NCBI GenBank assembly: GCA_047495785.1
Contig: JBLDXI010000007.1
Span: 4,092,001-4,156,000 of the forward strand
DNA from: Lepidodermella squamata
Taxonomy: Eukaryota > Gastrotricha
Length of the DNA stretch: 64,000 nucleotides
Direction of reading: 5' to 3'
Part shown: one piece after another, positions 43,739-56,261 of the stretch
Numbering within the stretch: the first letter of the stretch is position 1
Layout of the letters: every line of letters begins with the position of its first letter
Notes under the pieces: generated by a model
What the model saw: the letters and a program-made list of their open reading frames with translations, nothing else
The model's database searches: none
What the model was told of the DNA's origin: nothing
Translations under genes and position numbers: made by a program

Positions 43739-44623
43739 TTCTTTTCATTCGAATAAAATTCGCTCACGGTTTTTGCTAAGAACTTGATTGCTGCTTTTAA
43801 TTGTTTTGTTAAGATAATGGGGTTTTGTTGTTGACCAGTTCATTGTCATTATAAACTACCACAAATTGACGCAAAACAAAAGCGGCAGCGTAGTACTCTG
43901 GCATGTGTGCGCACGCGCGTTAAATTTAACACCGCGGTTGTACAATAAATGACACATATATTCCGCTCAAAGCCGGTGCTGCCACTCGGCCGCGCGATGG
44001 GCAGGCCGGGTTAGGGTTGAGCATACAAAGCGCTCCCAGTTCAAGGCAATGTGTAACGGTGTTGCTTCCGCCTAATGCGCATTTAGCACATTTTCAACTT
44101 TGAAAATTCATTCAATTTTAAGATAAGAAACTTAATTATGCGCTTATAAATTAATCTTCTCCTGTTTTTCAATACAGAGAGTTCTCCTAGTTTGGCTTTC
44201 CCAGATGCGGTTAAGGACCTGCCAAATCATGGCTAATTCGGTCTCAAAAGTCTCAAGTCTTATTTAGTGGCTGCGAAAAGGATTTTGAGAAGTGAAACTT
44301 TCATCCCCAACTTCCAACTAGTATTTTTTCTGATATTTCAGGGTTCCGTAATTCGAAATGAAAAACTGATTATTATATACATTAGAGAGTTAGCCTTCCC
44401 TTAATTACATTAGAAAGACCTGATTGTTCTTCCCATCATTATATTTCTTAGTTATTTCCAAACAATTTGAAATTTCAAGCGACTAAACTTTGAGAAAACT
44501 TGATAATTTCATATTACAGCCCATTCAATTAACACAGGGTTTTTTAAGCAAACGATTGGTTGTTATAAATGATTTTTTGGTAGTTAACAACATTTGTTTT
44601 GCTTTTATAGGATTGAGTTACAA
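43739..44623. other. gene-free stretch
   Basis: Contains a GC-rich patch (GTGTGCGCACGCGCG at about 43904) and AT-rich flanks. No exon supported. Confidence 0.4.
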
Positions 44624-45241
44624 ATGAGCCCTTACTCCAGGCTAGCTTTTGCCCTCCTGGGGGCGATCCTAGGTGAGGGATATCATAATTTCTCCGAATG
44701 TATTTAACCTTCAAATTTTTCAGTAACTTTCGCCTCTGCAAACCCAACTGTCACAGAACCAGAGCAAAAGAAACCGGAAGGTGCCACCGTTACCGCAGCC
44801 AAACCTCAAAATGCCAAGGGCAAGCAGTCGTGGGGAAATCGCGAGGTTATCATTTTAGACACCGGCAGCCAACCGGCCATGTCTCCTGTTCAGCAACCTG
44901 TTGGCCAGGGCCAAGCCCAGGTTATTGTGATCCCAGCCGCGCCAGTCCCGCCTCCGCGAGCCCCGGCCCCGACTCAGTACGTCTTTCAGGAGGCTCCGAA
45001 GCCCCCGGCTCCTGATGTTATCGTCTACTACCGCGCTACATCCACTGCTAAAGCGGGTGAGTTGCATTATAGAAATTGTTTCCAGTTTTAAAAGATTCCA
45101 TTTGTTACAGCTGCTAATGACGATGGTATGATGATGGGAGGAATAATTGTTGGCATTATCGTCTTCATTCTCCTGCTGATTGGCATCGGAGTTTGCATCT
45201 ACTTCTGCTGCTTCAATCAGAATGGCTGTAATTGCTGCTAG
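44624..45241 (+). CDS. small single-pass membrane protein, Pro-rich ectodomain
   Basis: Three exons: 44624-44672, 44724-45056, 45111-45241. Exon 1 and the start of exon 2 give a signal peptide (MSPYSRLAFALLGAILVTFA). A Pro/Gln/Ala-rich linker (PAAPVPPPRAPAPTQYVFQE) follows, then a transmembrane helix (GGIIVGIIVFILLLIGIGVC) and a cytoplasmic end FCCFNQNGCNCC, rich in Cys and probably palmitoylated. About 170 residues; family unknown. It shares its overall plan (signal, low complexity, TM, Cys tail) with the neighbour at 42569, suggesting related or co-regulated surface proteins. Confidence 0.7.
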
Positions 45242-45477
45242 GCCTTAACTATAAACGTTTAATTATAATTCACTTTCGTTCCAAATTCGAAATAAAAAGA
45301 TTACGCAAAAGCCACGGTAGTTACCGCACCCACATTATTCACAGAGCTTAATCTTATCAAACCTGGATGTATGAGGGCATCGATAAGATATATTTCGGGT
45401 GGAGTTTGTGATATCGTTAGTCATTGCGGCAGCCGGGATACACAATTATTAGGCAAATTTAGTTCAGAATTTTTTAA

Positions 45478-47704
45478 ATGTCTGGCTCATCAAAGGAACT
45501 AAGTGGAAGTCTCGGGAGTCTTCAAGTCAACAGTTCTCTCGATGATAAGAAGTTTATTCAAATCACCGTCGATGGGAATGTCATTGACTTCAAGCGAGAG
45601 GCAACTATTGGCCGAGGTGCTTTCGGTTCAGTTGAGTTATACGACTCGGCTAGAAGAGTGGCTATCAAACGAGTAGCTCTTGACATGAATTCAAGTGAGG
45701 AGGGCTCGAAAATGGCTAGTATGGCCCTAGCTGAGGCGAATGTCTTAGCAACTCTTAGCCATCGCAACATTGTCAGGGTTTTCAATGCCTGGCAAGGTTT
45801 GCTTGAGTCACTACCCGTCGAAACTTCTAACATGGGTGATTTTCAGAGAAGAAAAAACTATACATAGAACTAGAGTACTGTGGCGGTGGTAGTTTGCGGG
45901 CCGCTATCGAGAGAATGGTTTGGGAGCGAAGAGTTTTCCCGACCGAAAAGATCCGAAACTGGCTCGCCCAAACTGCGATTGGAATAGGCTACATCCACGA
46001 TATGGGGATAGTCCACAGAGATCTCAAACCAGACGTGAGTTTTCTCGATTTCGACTCATTTGCTGAAGAGTCTGCTTTCCTATCTAGAACTTGTTACTTT
46101 CTACTGACGGCGAAACTGTCAAAATTGCTGACTTCGGCACGGCTAAAATGAGATTCGCGTAATTCTCAGATCTGTTCCTCCCACCATTTCCATAAATTAT
46201 GCTATTAGGAGTGCTGCTTCGAACTCGACAGTTCATAGTGCTATAGGAACTGTTTTATACATGGCGCCTGAGGCTCTAGCTGTTAACGAAGTCAAAAGTG
46301 ATCCAAAAGTCGACGTCTGGGCATTTGGTATAACAGCATTTGAACTTGCGACTCTCGAGAAGCCTTGGATGGTTTCACGGAATCTTCCATCTTTCCAGCA
46401 AATGTTTCAGCTATACGTGAGACTAACAAACGAAGGGTAAGTCTATCTCCTATCTCATCCTACACGTTTCCCCATTTGACAAAAACCTTTGAATCAGAGC
46501 GATACCTGACAACATTGACAAGGTGGAGAAAATCCAAAACAGAGCCCTGAGAGTCCTAATTGAGAGAAAGCTGCTCAAGGTCAACCCTGACGAACGCGCA
46601 AGCATGCATTCCGTCATTACAGATCCGTTTTTCGAGGATGAAACTCGAAGGATGCAAGAAGGCAATGCAAACCACGTCCATGATCAGCTTCGAAAGCTGC
46701 GTAGACAGGTGAGCATCAGTCCCAAGTCTTAATTTTGCTTGAATTTCGCGTTACAGGTCGAGGAAGCAAAAGATTCAAAAGAAACTGTAAGTAGATTGGA
46801 AAATGAGCTGAAATCGGTCAAAGCCGAGAACGAAAAGTTGCGTGTCCTTATCACAAAACTGTCACCAACTTCAGTCCAAACAATGCTGGCGAATGATCCA
46901 GAAACAGTAAAAACTTCAAATGTTTCTACAGCAAACCTAATGGTGCCTATTTCAGGTTTTTCACGTAAATGGTATTTACCCATCTCTAGAATTGTCTGAA
47001 GAAGAAATTTTGCTGGAGCAAGAAAAGGTAAGAAAGGTCTTAATTCAAATCCTTGTTAATCCGTTTCTTTTCTTAAGGAATTCTTTTCTGCATGTATCCA
47101 AGGCAGTTTGCAAATTGTTGAATCTTATTTGGATGGTTCTAAGGGCGATACACTGTCCCTTATCAATACTACAACATCAATTTCCCGCCATGGTCGAAAT
47201 TTAGCTGGAAATTGGGTCTATAACGGGGATACATGCCTACACCCATGTTGCCGCTACGGTCACGCTTTGATAGTCGAGCTAATCCTAGTCGCCAAAATGA
47301 GCTTGGAACAAATGAACAACAGCTTGTCGAAAGATGCTGCCTTCAATGTTGTGAAAGAGTTCGCAAATCAAAAGAACGAATACGGAAACACAGCTTTGCA
47401 TCTCGCTGCAACAAATGGCTACCTTCCATGCGTGAAAATGATGTGTGAATTTCAGTGTGGCGACGTGAATGGCTGCCTTGTAGATTTGAATGCGAAAAAC
47501 AATGACGGCTGGACCCCGCTTCTTCTGGCGGTTGACAAGAATTTTCCCGAGATTGTGAAATATTTGCTATCAAAAGGAGCGAATGTTAACGAGAAGAACG
47601 ACGAAGGCAAAACGGCAATGATGATAGCTAAACAGTGGAAAAAGTCGGAACTTATTAAAATTTTAGACAAGCCGAAAATGTGGCTCACAATGACAGTCTC
47701 GTGA
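45478..47704 (+). CDS. Ser/Thr protein kinase fused to ankyrin repeats
   Basis: Eight exons: 45478-45796, 45847-46034, 46088-46158, 46209-46436, 46498-46708, 46757-46955, 46990-47027, 47078-47704. The N-terminal kinase has all core motifs: IGRGAFGSVELY, VAIKR, HRDLKPDN (across an intron), IADFGTAKM and MAPEAL, then DVWAFGITAFELA. A coiled coil follows (VSRLENELKSVKAENEKLRV), then ankyrin repeats: a first degenerate pair (EFFSACIQGSLQIVESYL, TCLHPCCRYGHALIVELIL), then NTALHLAATNGYLPCVKMM, WTPLLLAVDKNFPEIVKYLL and KTAMMIAKQWKKSELIKIL. The kinase is expected to be active; its subfamily (NEK- or STE-like look) is not settled. The ankyrin block probably recruits substrate. Confidence 0.85.
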
Positions 47705-48065
47705 GCTCTGAAATCACTTGATTATTAAATTAATAAAAACTGCTTGATGACCCCGAAAAATCGAAATATTTAAACCAATTTGCGGACAGAATGTGCGATA
47801 TTTTCCCAGCCATTTCTAAGTTAATTGTTTTTTACACTTCGCGAGGTTCCAGTTTTAGTGACATGCAAACGCAAATATTGTTTTTTGCTCTTTTGGTGCC
47901 AAGCCAGGTAAAAACTTGGTTCAATAAACACCCACCTGACACGCGGCTTGATTCGACAGCTGCCTCGTCGAAGGAAATTTAATTCATTTCTCGCCATTTG
48001 CACGCAGCGAATAAAACTCATTATTCTCAAACTTCGACATCTCGAGAAAACTTCAGCTTTAAATC
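47705..48065. other. gene-free stretch
   Basis: AATAAA at about 47733 likely ends the kinase transcript. No exon; upstream region of the first tandem Ly-6-like gene. Confidence 0.4.
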
Positions 48066-48651
48066 ATGATGAAATTACTGGTTTTAGCGACGATTGCCGT
48101 CCTATTTGTTGAGCAAGCTAACGGTTTGTTCTTAGTAATCGAATTGAATACTTCAATACGTTATTCCATGCAATTTTTAGCTGTGCAATGCGTCTCCCAT
48201 AGCGAAATTGTTGGCAATAACGTGCCTGGCAATGCTACGTCATGCAACGGGGATTACTGCTACAGAACATTGTCCATGCCAACAGATACCAAGAACCTCA
48301 CAGCTCGAGGCTGTTCTTCACAATGCGTTTGTAAGTCGCACTTTTCTGTCAGGAATCGTTAGCAAGAACTGTATGATGTAATATCGAATTTTACTTCCCT
48401 CACCCTTTCCCTAATCACTGTTAATGCGAAGTTTTAACCTTTTTCAGCTGGCGGTGTCAGAACAGGCAAGAATACCGGGCAGATGCAATATTGCTGCACA
48501 AGGTAAAAATACTTCAGGATTGAATCATTGCACATTGGCAAATTTTTCGATATACAGCAATAACTGCAATGCAGCTAGCGGAATCTTCTCCATCGAAGTA
48601 GCAATAGTTGTTTTCATCGCAGCCGCGGTTGGCGTATCTTTACGTCGATGA
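48066..48651 (+). CDS. Ly-6-like GPI-type protein, tandem copy 1
   Basis: Four exons from 48066. Exon 1 gives the signal peptide MMKLLVLATIAVLFVEQANA. Exon 2 starts at 48181 (AVQCVSHSEIVGNNVPGNA, SCNGDYCYRTLSM). Exon 3 carries GGVRTGKNTGQMQYCC and exon 4 NNCNAASGIF, followed by a hydrophobic C-terminus (VAIVVFIAAAVGVSLRR). Eight Cys with a CC-x4-CN ending fit the three-finger Ly-6 fold, and the C-terminal hydrophobic tail suggests a GPI anchor. Most diverged of the three tandem copies (49704, 51240). Function unknown; relatives modulate receptors or channels at the surface. Confidence 0.8.
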
Positions 48652-49703
48652 AGCTATATGAAACGGAAGCGATCAATCTCATGATTTCTATCAAAACCAG
48701 AAGCTGAATCTAGATGCTTCATTTGAATAGACAAAACATGGTCTAGTATTTAGTATTATGCTTTTGAAGAATTAGTTTATGAATTTGAAGATGATGTAGC
48801 TTTGACCTCGAATTCTCAAATAAACTGAAAAATAATTGAGTGATTTGCCATTCTCTTCTGTTCACCCGGGGGTGTTGAAGCATAATTTGGTCCCGATTGT
48901 TCCAGGCTCCAAGAATTTTAATAAAATAACCATACTTCTCAAATTTGAAATAGTTGTATCTTTAATTTTAAAGAAAAATGAGAATCGTTAGATTCTTTTC
49001 TCTTGTTGGCAATATTATAACCGTTTTGTTGAGGTAATTCCGTCTTTTCGAATCCCTGCCACTCCACTGTCAAATATATCTCCCATCGCTGCTGTAGCTG
49101 GGATGTGAGCTGCAGAATTTTAACGGGGAAAAAAGAGAAACCACGTGATACAACCAAAGACAGAGCGGTAATACACAAAAGTACGGCGTCTGTTTTCCCG
49201 TTGTCCCGTTTTCTGTTTACTCATGTTGTTTTTTCTCGCGTTCGATAAACAATAAAGACGTGATCAGGCCGACGGACATATTTTGCTCGAAATCAGCACT
49301 ATTTCTCACAAAACGAACTCTCCATAATGACGAGCAAGAAAGCGTAACGCCCCGCGCAAACACGACACCCTATTACGCCAGATATTTTTAAATTTAAATA
49401 CATTCGGCCAAAACTCGTGGCCAAGCTAAATCTCCAGCTTGATCTCGAGTTGACGCATTGTTCGCCCCGTTTTTTCTTGATTCAATCTCATAAGCCTTCG
49501 CCTAATCCTTTTTTCACGCCACAGATTAAGGTTATCAGCGCTTGAAATTCAAGCTGTAACGCAATAAATTAATTAAATTAATAAAAAAAAGTTCAACGGC
49601 CGCCGCCTACATAAAACACCCCCAACTGGCCACCGCCAGAAATGTCAGAGACTTCAACCAATTTGCATTTTGCTTCACTCACTTTTAAAAAATAACGCCA
49701 ACC
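48652..49703. other. spacer with the promoter of tandem copy 2
   Basis: The last 350 bp resemble the sequence upstream of copy 3: shared words include CACGACA, TTGACGCATTGTTC/TTGGCGCATTGTTC and CTCATAAG, then CGC and ATCCTTTT. CATAAAA near 49610 sits where copy 3 has its TATA box. Confidence 0.55.
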
Positions 49704-50297
49704 ATGTCAAAATTGTTCCTAGTGTTATCTGTTGCGGCCGTCGGCCTCCTATTGATCGACCAGGCGTATGGTTAGATTTTAGCCTATAGCAATGATAACT
49801 GGTTTTAAGGAACTGATTTTACAGCTGTCAAGTGCATTTCCCACGATGCCTACACAGGAAACGTCGTTCCGGGTAACGCTACGTCATGCAACGGTGATTA
49901 CTGCTACAGGACCCTGGTTATGACCACAGACAACAAGAACGTCACGGGTCGAGGCTGCTCTTCCCAATGCGTTTGTAAGTCGCCTTTTTCAGTCGGGAGT
50001 CGTTCACCTTAGTGCGCTATCGAGCGAACAGGGCTAGGATTTCTAGCCTCTTTGATGGGAATTATATCACATCTTTCCATTTTGCAGCAGGAGGCGTGAA
50101 GACCGGTACCAACACTGGAATAATGCAGTATTGCTGCATGAGGTAACCTCTTCAAGTCGATTTAACTATGCATCGGTTTGAATGTGTATCATTTCCCCAG
50201 CGAAAACTGCAACTCTGCCCGTGGAACGTTTTCATACGCAACTGCCTTGCCAGTTATTGCCATCCTCGCAGCACTCGTGTCCGCTTCACGCGCTTAA
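49704..50297 (+). CDS. Ly-6-like GPI-type protein, tandem copy 2
   Basis: Exons 49704-49770, 49825-49974, 50088-50142, 50201-50297. Signal peptide SKLFLVLSVAAVGLLLIDQA; mature part AVKCISHDAYTGNVVPGNA, SCNGDYCYRTLVM, GRGCSSQC, GGVKTGTNTGIMQYCC, ENCNSARGTF; hydrophobic C-terminus typical of a GPI signal. Eight Cys in the Ly-6 arrangement, with intron positions and phases identical to copies 1 and 3. Closest to copy 3. Confidence 0.85.
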
Positions 50298-51239
50298 ATC
50301 TGTTGTGAACAGAGAAAATGACAGTGGGAACACTGGGAACTCTGATGGTTCACTGCAAAACTGTACCTAACTTTATCCCCACTATCAGTGTTCCAAATGA
50401 CGTCCATCATAATAAAGATGTGGCAACGTGACGATTTGAGTCCTGAAGAGTGGAAGCTTTGATTGCGGATAGCGGTCTGGATCAAGGGAAAATCCCCAAA
50501 TAGTGACCCACCACATTTTGGTATATGTTTAACTTTGGAATTGTTGCCTTTCCACAGCAAAACTCTAATTTTCAGCTATTTGAAATGTTTTAATCGTTCG
50601 GCTTCGAGATTTCGAGATGCGAAAGCTTATCGAAACTCGGAAATAGCTTCAATTTCTCTGAGTTTTAGTGAGCCATTAACCACGGCTGATGAGTGGTCTG
50701 AAAACTACACAGCGTTCGAGATAAAATCAGTTTGAAAATTCAAGGGTTCCATATGACTGATTTTTTTCCTAGACCACAGTGCCTTCAACCGGATCCAGTT
50801 TACCTATGCGTCGCTTTCGCGTTAGAGAATAAGTAAAGTCTTGAATCTTGGCTAGGCCAACAATACATTCTACTCGAGAGTACCACCATTATTGCACCTC
50901 TATTGTCATCTGAAGGAAAAGATGTGGCGCTGATACCCCCGCACAAGCACGACATCGATATTTAAGATAGGTTTGAACTTCAATATACAAGAAAACCAAG
51001 TCACGATCATTTGTATAGCGTGATGTTGGCGCATTGTTCCATCAGTTGTCGTATCGTTTTTCTCAACTTCAAACTCATAAGTATTCGCATGATCCTTTTA
51101 CACGTTCAAGATTGAATTCATTCATAAAAAGTGTAACATTCAAAGCCCACTTGTGCCCACTGAGCCGACCTCTATAAAATGCTTGAAACTCCTGACAATC
51201 GGTCATTTGCTTCATCGACATCTGAAAATAAAGCAACTC
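50298..51239. other. spacer with the promoter of tandem copy 3
   Basis: TATAAAA at 51173-51179, 61 bp before the ATG. 50940-51110 is similar to the region upstream of copy 2. No exon in the rest. Confidence 0.55.
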
Positions 51240-51820
51240 ATGTTACAGTTTATTTTGGTTCTATTCTTTGGTGCCACGGCGCTGATCGACCAGGTTTCAG
51301 GTTAAATTCGAAGTCACAATAACGATAGCTTTCTCAACACCCTTCGATAACTTTCAGCTGTGAAATGCATAGCACATAATGAATACGTAGGAAACGACGT
51401 TCCTGGTAATGCTACGTCATGCGATGGCGATCACTGCTACAGAACGCTGGTAATGACTGCCGACAACAAAAACATTACGGGTCGAGGTTGTGCATCCATG
51501 TGCAAGTGTAAGTTGTAGGAAAGTTTCACAAAAGCCTTACTTCTTTTCCTGTGTCGAGAGCTGAAAATGTTCCCTCTTTCGGAATAGAGTTCTTTTGAAA
51601 TTTGCTTTCATTTTGCAGCTGGGGGCGTGCGGACCGGATCCAATACTGGAATGCTGCAATACTGCTGCACAAAGTAACCCCAAAAGGTCAAATATTCATT
51701 TACTGAATTTCCAATTGCCGCAGGGAGAATTGCAACTCAGCCCGTGGAACGTTTACCTACGCTGTTGCCCTGCCAATTATTGTCATCTTCGCGGCGCTCA
51801 TCTCCGCCTCGCGCCTGTGA
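51240..51820 (+). CDS. Ly-6-like GPI-type protein, tandem copy 3
   Basis: Exons 51240-51300, 51358-51507, 51619-51673, 51724-51820. Signal peptide MLQFILVLFFGATALIDQVS; mature AVKCIAHNEYVGNDVPGNA, SCDGDHCYRTLVM, GRGCASMCK, GGVRTGSNTGMLQYCC, ENCNSARGTF; hydrophobic tail ALPIIVIFAALISA then SRL, a GPI-type signal. Same exon plan as copies 1 and 2. The duplicated promoter suggests expression in the same tissue as copy 2. Confidence 0.85.
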
Positions 51821-52102
51821 AACTGTTCCTAGATAGCGTAAAACCTACTGGATAGGTTCATTGTGAAATTGCTTAGTTTAGAATCAACAAAAATTAGTGA
51901 TCTATTATGATATTCAAAGTTTGATCCGACTGTCTCAAACTTGCATACCGTCATTCCTTATATTGAAAGCCAACGCTTTCTCTTTAGTTTGGCTGAGCTT
52001 TCTCTATTAAATTTACACGCCGGACCGAATTTTGAATTGTGAATTTTATTGCTATAAATTACATATTTTCACCGGTGGCAACTATTTTTCGCTTGAATTT
52101 CA

Positions 52103-53220
52103 TCAACTCCTCATCTCTTCCAGGCTGGGCACGTGATCTGGGAACGTGCAACCAGGCCGTTGTATGACAAGGCTAGACAGTCTCAAGCCACTTTGAACAG
52201 CCTGTTCTATAGACGCTCCAGCAGCCAGCTGAGCTAAGAAACCGCCAACAAACGAATCACCAGCTCCATTTGTGTCTATGATGCGCTCGTGTTCCACCGA
52301 GATTACAGGCGCTGCATGAACTATTTGCTTACTGTCCGCTACAATAACAGGGTGACAGCCGTTTGTTACGATTACGTGACGCCTAACCGACGGCCGTTTC
52401 TTATCCATGCCAGCGATTGCGATAGCTGCTTGGTGCGCATCATTTCCAAAGCCCATTCCTTTCGCAAAAGTAACTATAGATGGGTAAAGGAAAATATCAT
52501 TGGAAAATCGATAGAAGCTTTCTGAAGTTCAGTATACTTACGTGTTTCATGGTCGTTGCCGAACAAATAATCGACATAAGGCATCAGCTCAGCCAGTTCA
52601 TTTATGCTCTCCGTCGCCACAAATTCAGCAGATAAATTGAGTACAAACGTTTTATCACATTCAGCCGCGTGTTTTGCCAGCATTAAACACGCCTCGTAAC
52701 AGTTTGCCAGGAAAAATCCTTCAATGTAGATAATTCTTGCCTTTTCAACGTAGTTCCAATTCGATTTCAGATGATCGGCATTAAATGTTTGCGACGCCCC
52801 GAGATAAGCTGCCAGAGATCTGTCCTTTCCCGTTATAAAGACCATGGTACTCCCAGTCGGGGTTGTTTCATGCCGCTGGAAAATTGGATTTGTTTTTGCT
52901 TCAAGGCATTTTTGTAGCATAAGATCGCCCGTGTGATCAGTGCCTATCGCTCCGAAAAATGTGACAGCTTTCGGTTGACCAGATAGTAGAAATTGAGCTG
53001 CCCTCGCTGCATTGAGGGATGAACCGCCTGGTAGCAGACTGACGGCCTTGAAGTGGTGTTTCGAATCATTGAGTAAGGTATGATACGTGTTCTCGTCGAT
53101 AACTTTGGCTCCGTTTGGCTGTAAGTGATGCTTTCGGAGAAAATCCAAGGTCCCATTGACAGTTACGTCGAGTAACGGATTTCCCAGACACAGAATGGAA
53201 CCCTCTGCGACAGGCATCAA
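52103..53220 (-). CDS. adenosine kinase (PfkB family)
   Basis: Two exons, 53220-52542 and 52473-52103, with a 68-bp intron (junction NDHETLTFAKG). About 350 residues. The N-terminus LCLGNPLLDVTV and the substrate motif LLPGGSSLNAARAAQFLL, then GAIGTDHTGD, are typical of adenosine kinases. YLFGNDHET lies in the middle. The C-terminal PfkB signature is IDTNGAGDSFVGGFLAQL, with Asp of GAGD as catalytic base. The enzyme phosphorylates adenosine to AMP with ATP (purine salvage, methylation-cycle support). Length is normal for the family. The start could be either of the two adjacent Met codons. Confidence 0.9.
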
Positions 53221-55461
53221 TGATTTGAGTTACTATATCTATAGAAATGAAAAATTTTAGTTGCTTTCACAGAGGTGACAGCATGTTTAAAGGCCTCTTT
53301 CAAAATTCAAATTGAAAGCCATGAAAGCGCTACGAAGAGAGCATAATTTGTATTTTCGCCCCTCAAAGAATACTATTATTAGCCCCTCCATTCAGGCCTC
53401 CATTCTTCGGCCGCAGTGAAAAACAAGGGAAACTAGCTATCAGCAAGTTTTCTGTTTTTGGAAGCCTGTGCTTTTCGCATTTTCGAATAATCCGTTAGTA
53501 TATTAATTTTACGTGATAAAGACTTGCTGGGGTTTCGTGGTAGGATGAAAACATCTATGAGTGCATGGTATTAACTTTGGGAATATGCGTGATTACTTCA
53601 GGGATTATGTTGTGGTTTCTTAGTTGAGAATAGTTTGTCTCTAAATCTGTCAAAAAATACGGCCAATGATCTTTTCCATCAAATGAAAAAAGTATTCAAA
53701 ATTGCGCTCAACATTTTCTTAAAATTTTCCTAAAAAAGTTTTACAAATCTGAGTGTGGAACAGTCATAAGTCCTCACTGCCTGAAAAAGTCATCTCACGA
53801 CTATTTTTCAGAAGGTGCTCAAAATTCGTTCTCATGCAATATAATGATAAAATATGCCCTATAGGTTGCATGTCTGATGGTATACATAATTGAGTTTACG
53901 GCCGATAAGAATGGAGATTTTAGAGATACATAGCATTAGACTGAAGTAGGCCAGGTCAATTATAATCGATGAAAGCTATGACGTGGGGAGGCGAGAAAAA
54001 ACAGGATATATTTCCGCCGAGCGAAAAGCTTCGGATTTTTCTCTAAATAATGTGTGTGGCCAAGTCTTGGACCATCCGGCCAGTACCAGCAGCTGCTACG
54101 GCAACTCGCACGTAGCTGGGTATTACGTTCCATATAACTGTGTGCCAGCACTGAGCGCCGTTTTTTTCAAGCACTGGCTTATAGCGAAGTATAAAAAAAA
54201 GTCCATATATATAAATGTGCGAATCTCGAGTTTAGCTGAATATATTGGATGCATAGCAAGGCTCACACATGCATATGTATATTGCTTAATGCCGTTCTGC
54301 TATTACAAACACACTCTCACATAGAGCGTAATGAAATGAAGCAAGCTTGCCTTGCATTAGTTGCGTTGTGTTTCCTGAAATTGCGCTCTTATTATATATA
54401 ATTCATCGACCAATAACCTCTATCATTTAATTGTGAGAAAATAATCTAATTTTTCCAGAACGAACAATGCAAAATTATGCCAATTTATTGAAATAACTTG
54501 GCTTTACGGTTTTGCAAAAAACAACTGTTTAAAATCAAATTGTTCGCATTGAAAACGAGGTTCGTTGCCAAAAAAGTTGTGTTACATCGATTTGAACAAA
54601 TTCTTCTTTCATCAGTTCATACATAAGTTAAGCGGCTGAGTTTTGCGAAATCAATAGTTTTTATGCCATTGAGCTATTAATCATTGATAAGAATAAGGTA
54701 ATGCGAAGTACTGACTAGTGCTGCTGGCAACCTAATCTCGTGTTACTGGAGAACATCTTAGGATTAAGGAGTCAGGATCGATGGATTATCAGCGAAAGAG
54801 CACATCACGTGCGTAATTTGAGCTCACGCTGCGGATCAAAGAAGAGAGAAGACGCGATACTTTGTCAATGGCCTTTCTTCCTCAGCTGGGTACACTATCG
54901 GTGGGATGCCGCGTGCATTTTGGAGTATGAAAATATATTTAGAAAGTTCTTTATGATCAGAGTTGCTCCTATAGATGTGCAGGTTCTTAGTTTTGCACGA
55001 GTAAGACAGTTTGGTCTGGCATCGTCTGTGTCGTAGAATACGTCGCGGATTGTTTGCATGTCTTCATCCAATAGTTTTCACATGGATGAAAAGGTGTCAA
55101 ATAAAACCCCTATTTTTCACGTGAAAACATGTAGGATTTTACGCGTCATCAAATCTCAAGATATCATCAAAAAATATTAGTTATGTTTTTCATTTCGTTT
55201 CTTCGACGCTGGAATTGAAATAATTGAAATAATCAATGGCATGCATTTTTTCTGCTATATTTCAAGTTCCATTCATAAGACAGGCAGGTTGAAAAACTGT
55301 ATCCAGGCATGACGCTGTTAAGCGCCCAAATGCTTTATCTCCGATGTTATCGCTGTAAGCTGTAATGATAAGACAGAAAATATATAATACAAGCATGTTC
55401 CGGTGTGTCAATACACTTTCTGAACTAAGTTTCTTCATTCAAAAACTACTTGACGAGGAGA
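53221..55461. other. long gene-free stretch
   Basis: About 2.2 kb between adenosine kinase and the GST. No exon recognised; a 53340-53420 patch (CCCCTCAAAGAATACTATTA) resembles, reversed, the internal words of the repeat in the astacin intron. 53983-54324 is open by chance only. Confidence 0.4.
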
Positions 55462-56261
55462 ATGGCAGAGAAATACAAGCTCATTTATTTGAACATCCGG
55501 GGCCGCGCGGAAGTTGCTCGAATCATGTTCCACCAAGCTGGGGTTGAATTCGAAGATAAACGCTACGACCGCGAGACTGAATGGCCGGCTGTTAAAGATT
55601 GTTAGTTGCGCCAACTCTAGAGTTACGAAATCATCATTTTTCGAGTTTTAAGCTTTCGAAACCAAACGAGTTCCGGTTCTTGAAGTAACAAAGGCTGATG
55701 GAACAACTTTTAGGCTAACTCAAAGCAGCACCATTGGGCGTTTTTTGGCTCGCAAATTCAGTAGGCATCAATTTTCATTTTGACGCCAGCTTCGATCAAT
55801 TTATTTCAGATTTTGTTGGAACCAATGAATGGGAAGCTGCGCAATGCGATGAAGTCGTCGATTGCCTTCTTGATATTGGAGAGGCGTCAGCTCAAGCTTT
55901 CCACGAGCAAGACCCGGCTAAGAAAGCTCAGAAACTTGAGAAGATCAAGACTGATTTGATTCCGAACAAACTGGGCTACCTTGAGGTGCTTGTCATGTCA
56001 AACGGGGGAAAACATGTTGTTGGAAACCAGGTATGGAAAGTTTATTAAGTACCCAGGGAAATTTTCTAATTTAATTGTTGCTAGTACACGTGGGCCGATT
56101 TTGCCATTGCCCATGGTCTGCAGGCTTTTGAAGACCACGCAGGACCAGCAGCTGCTGCATTGTCGACTGCTTTTCCTCATTTGGCCGCTCTTCGAAAAGA
56201 TGTTGAAGCCCTGCCGAGAATTGCAGCCTACATTGCTGCTAGGCCAAAAACCGTGAGATAA
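55462..56261 (+). CDS. glutathione S-transferase, nematode sigma type
   Basis: Four exons: 55462-55600, 55653-55760, 55810-56030, 56095-56261, giving about 211 residues, normal for the family. N-terminal thioredoxin domain: YKLIYLNIRGRAEVARIM, with the catalytic Tyr early and the RGRAE motif, RVPVLEV with its cis-Pro, and QSSTIGRFLARKF as the glutathione gamma-Glu site. Helical C-terminal domain: DEVVDCLLDIGEASAQAF to YTWADFAIAHGLQAFED and ARPKTVR. Conjugates glutathione to electrophiles, or binds prostaglandin- or haem-like ligands, in the cytosol. The second donor (TTCA|GTAGGC) is less canonical, but the phase and alignment fit. Confidence 0.9.
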
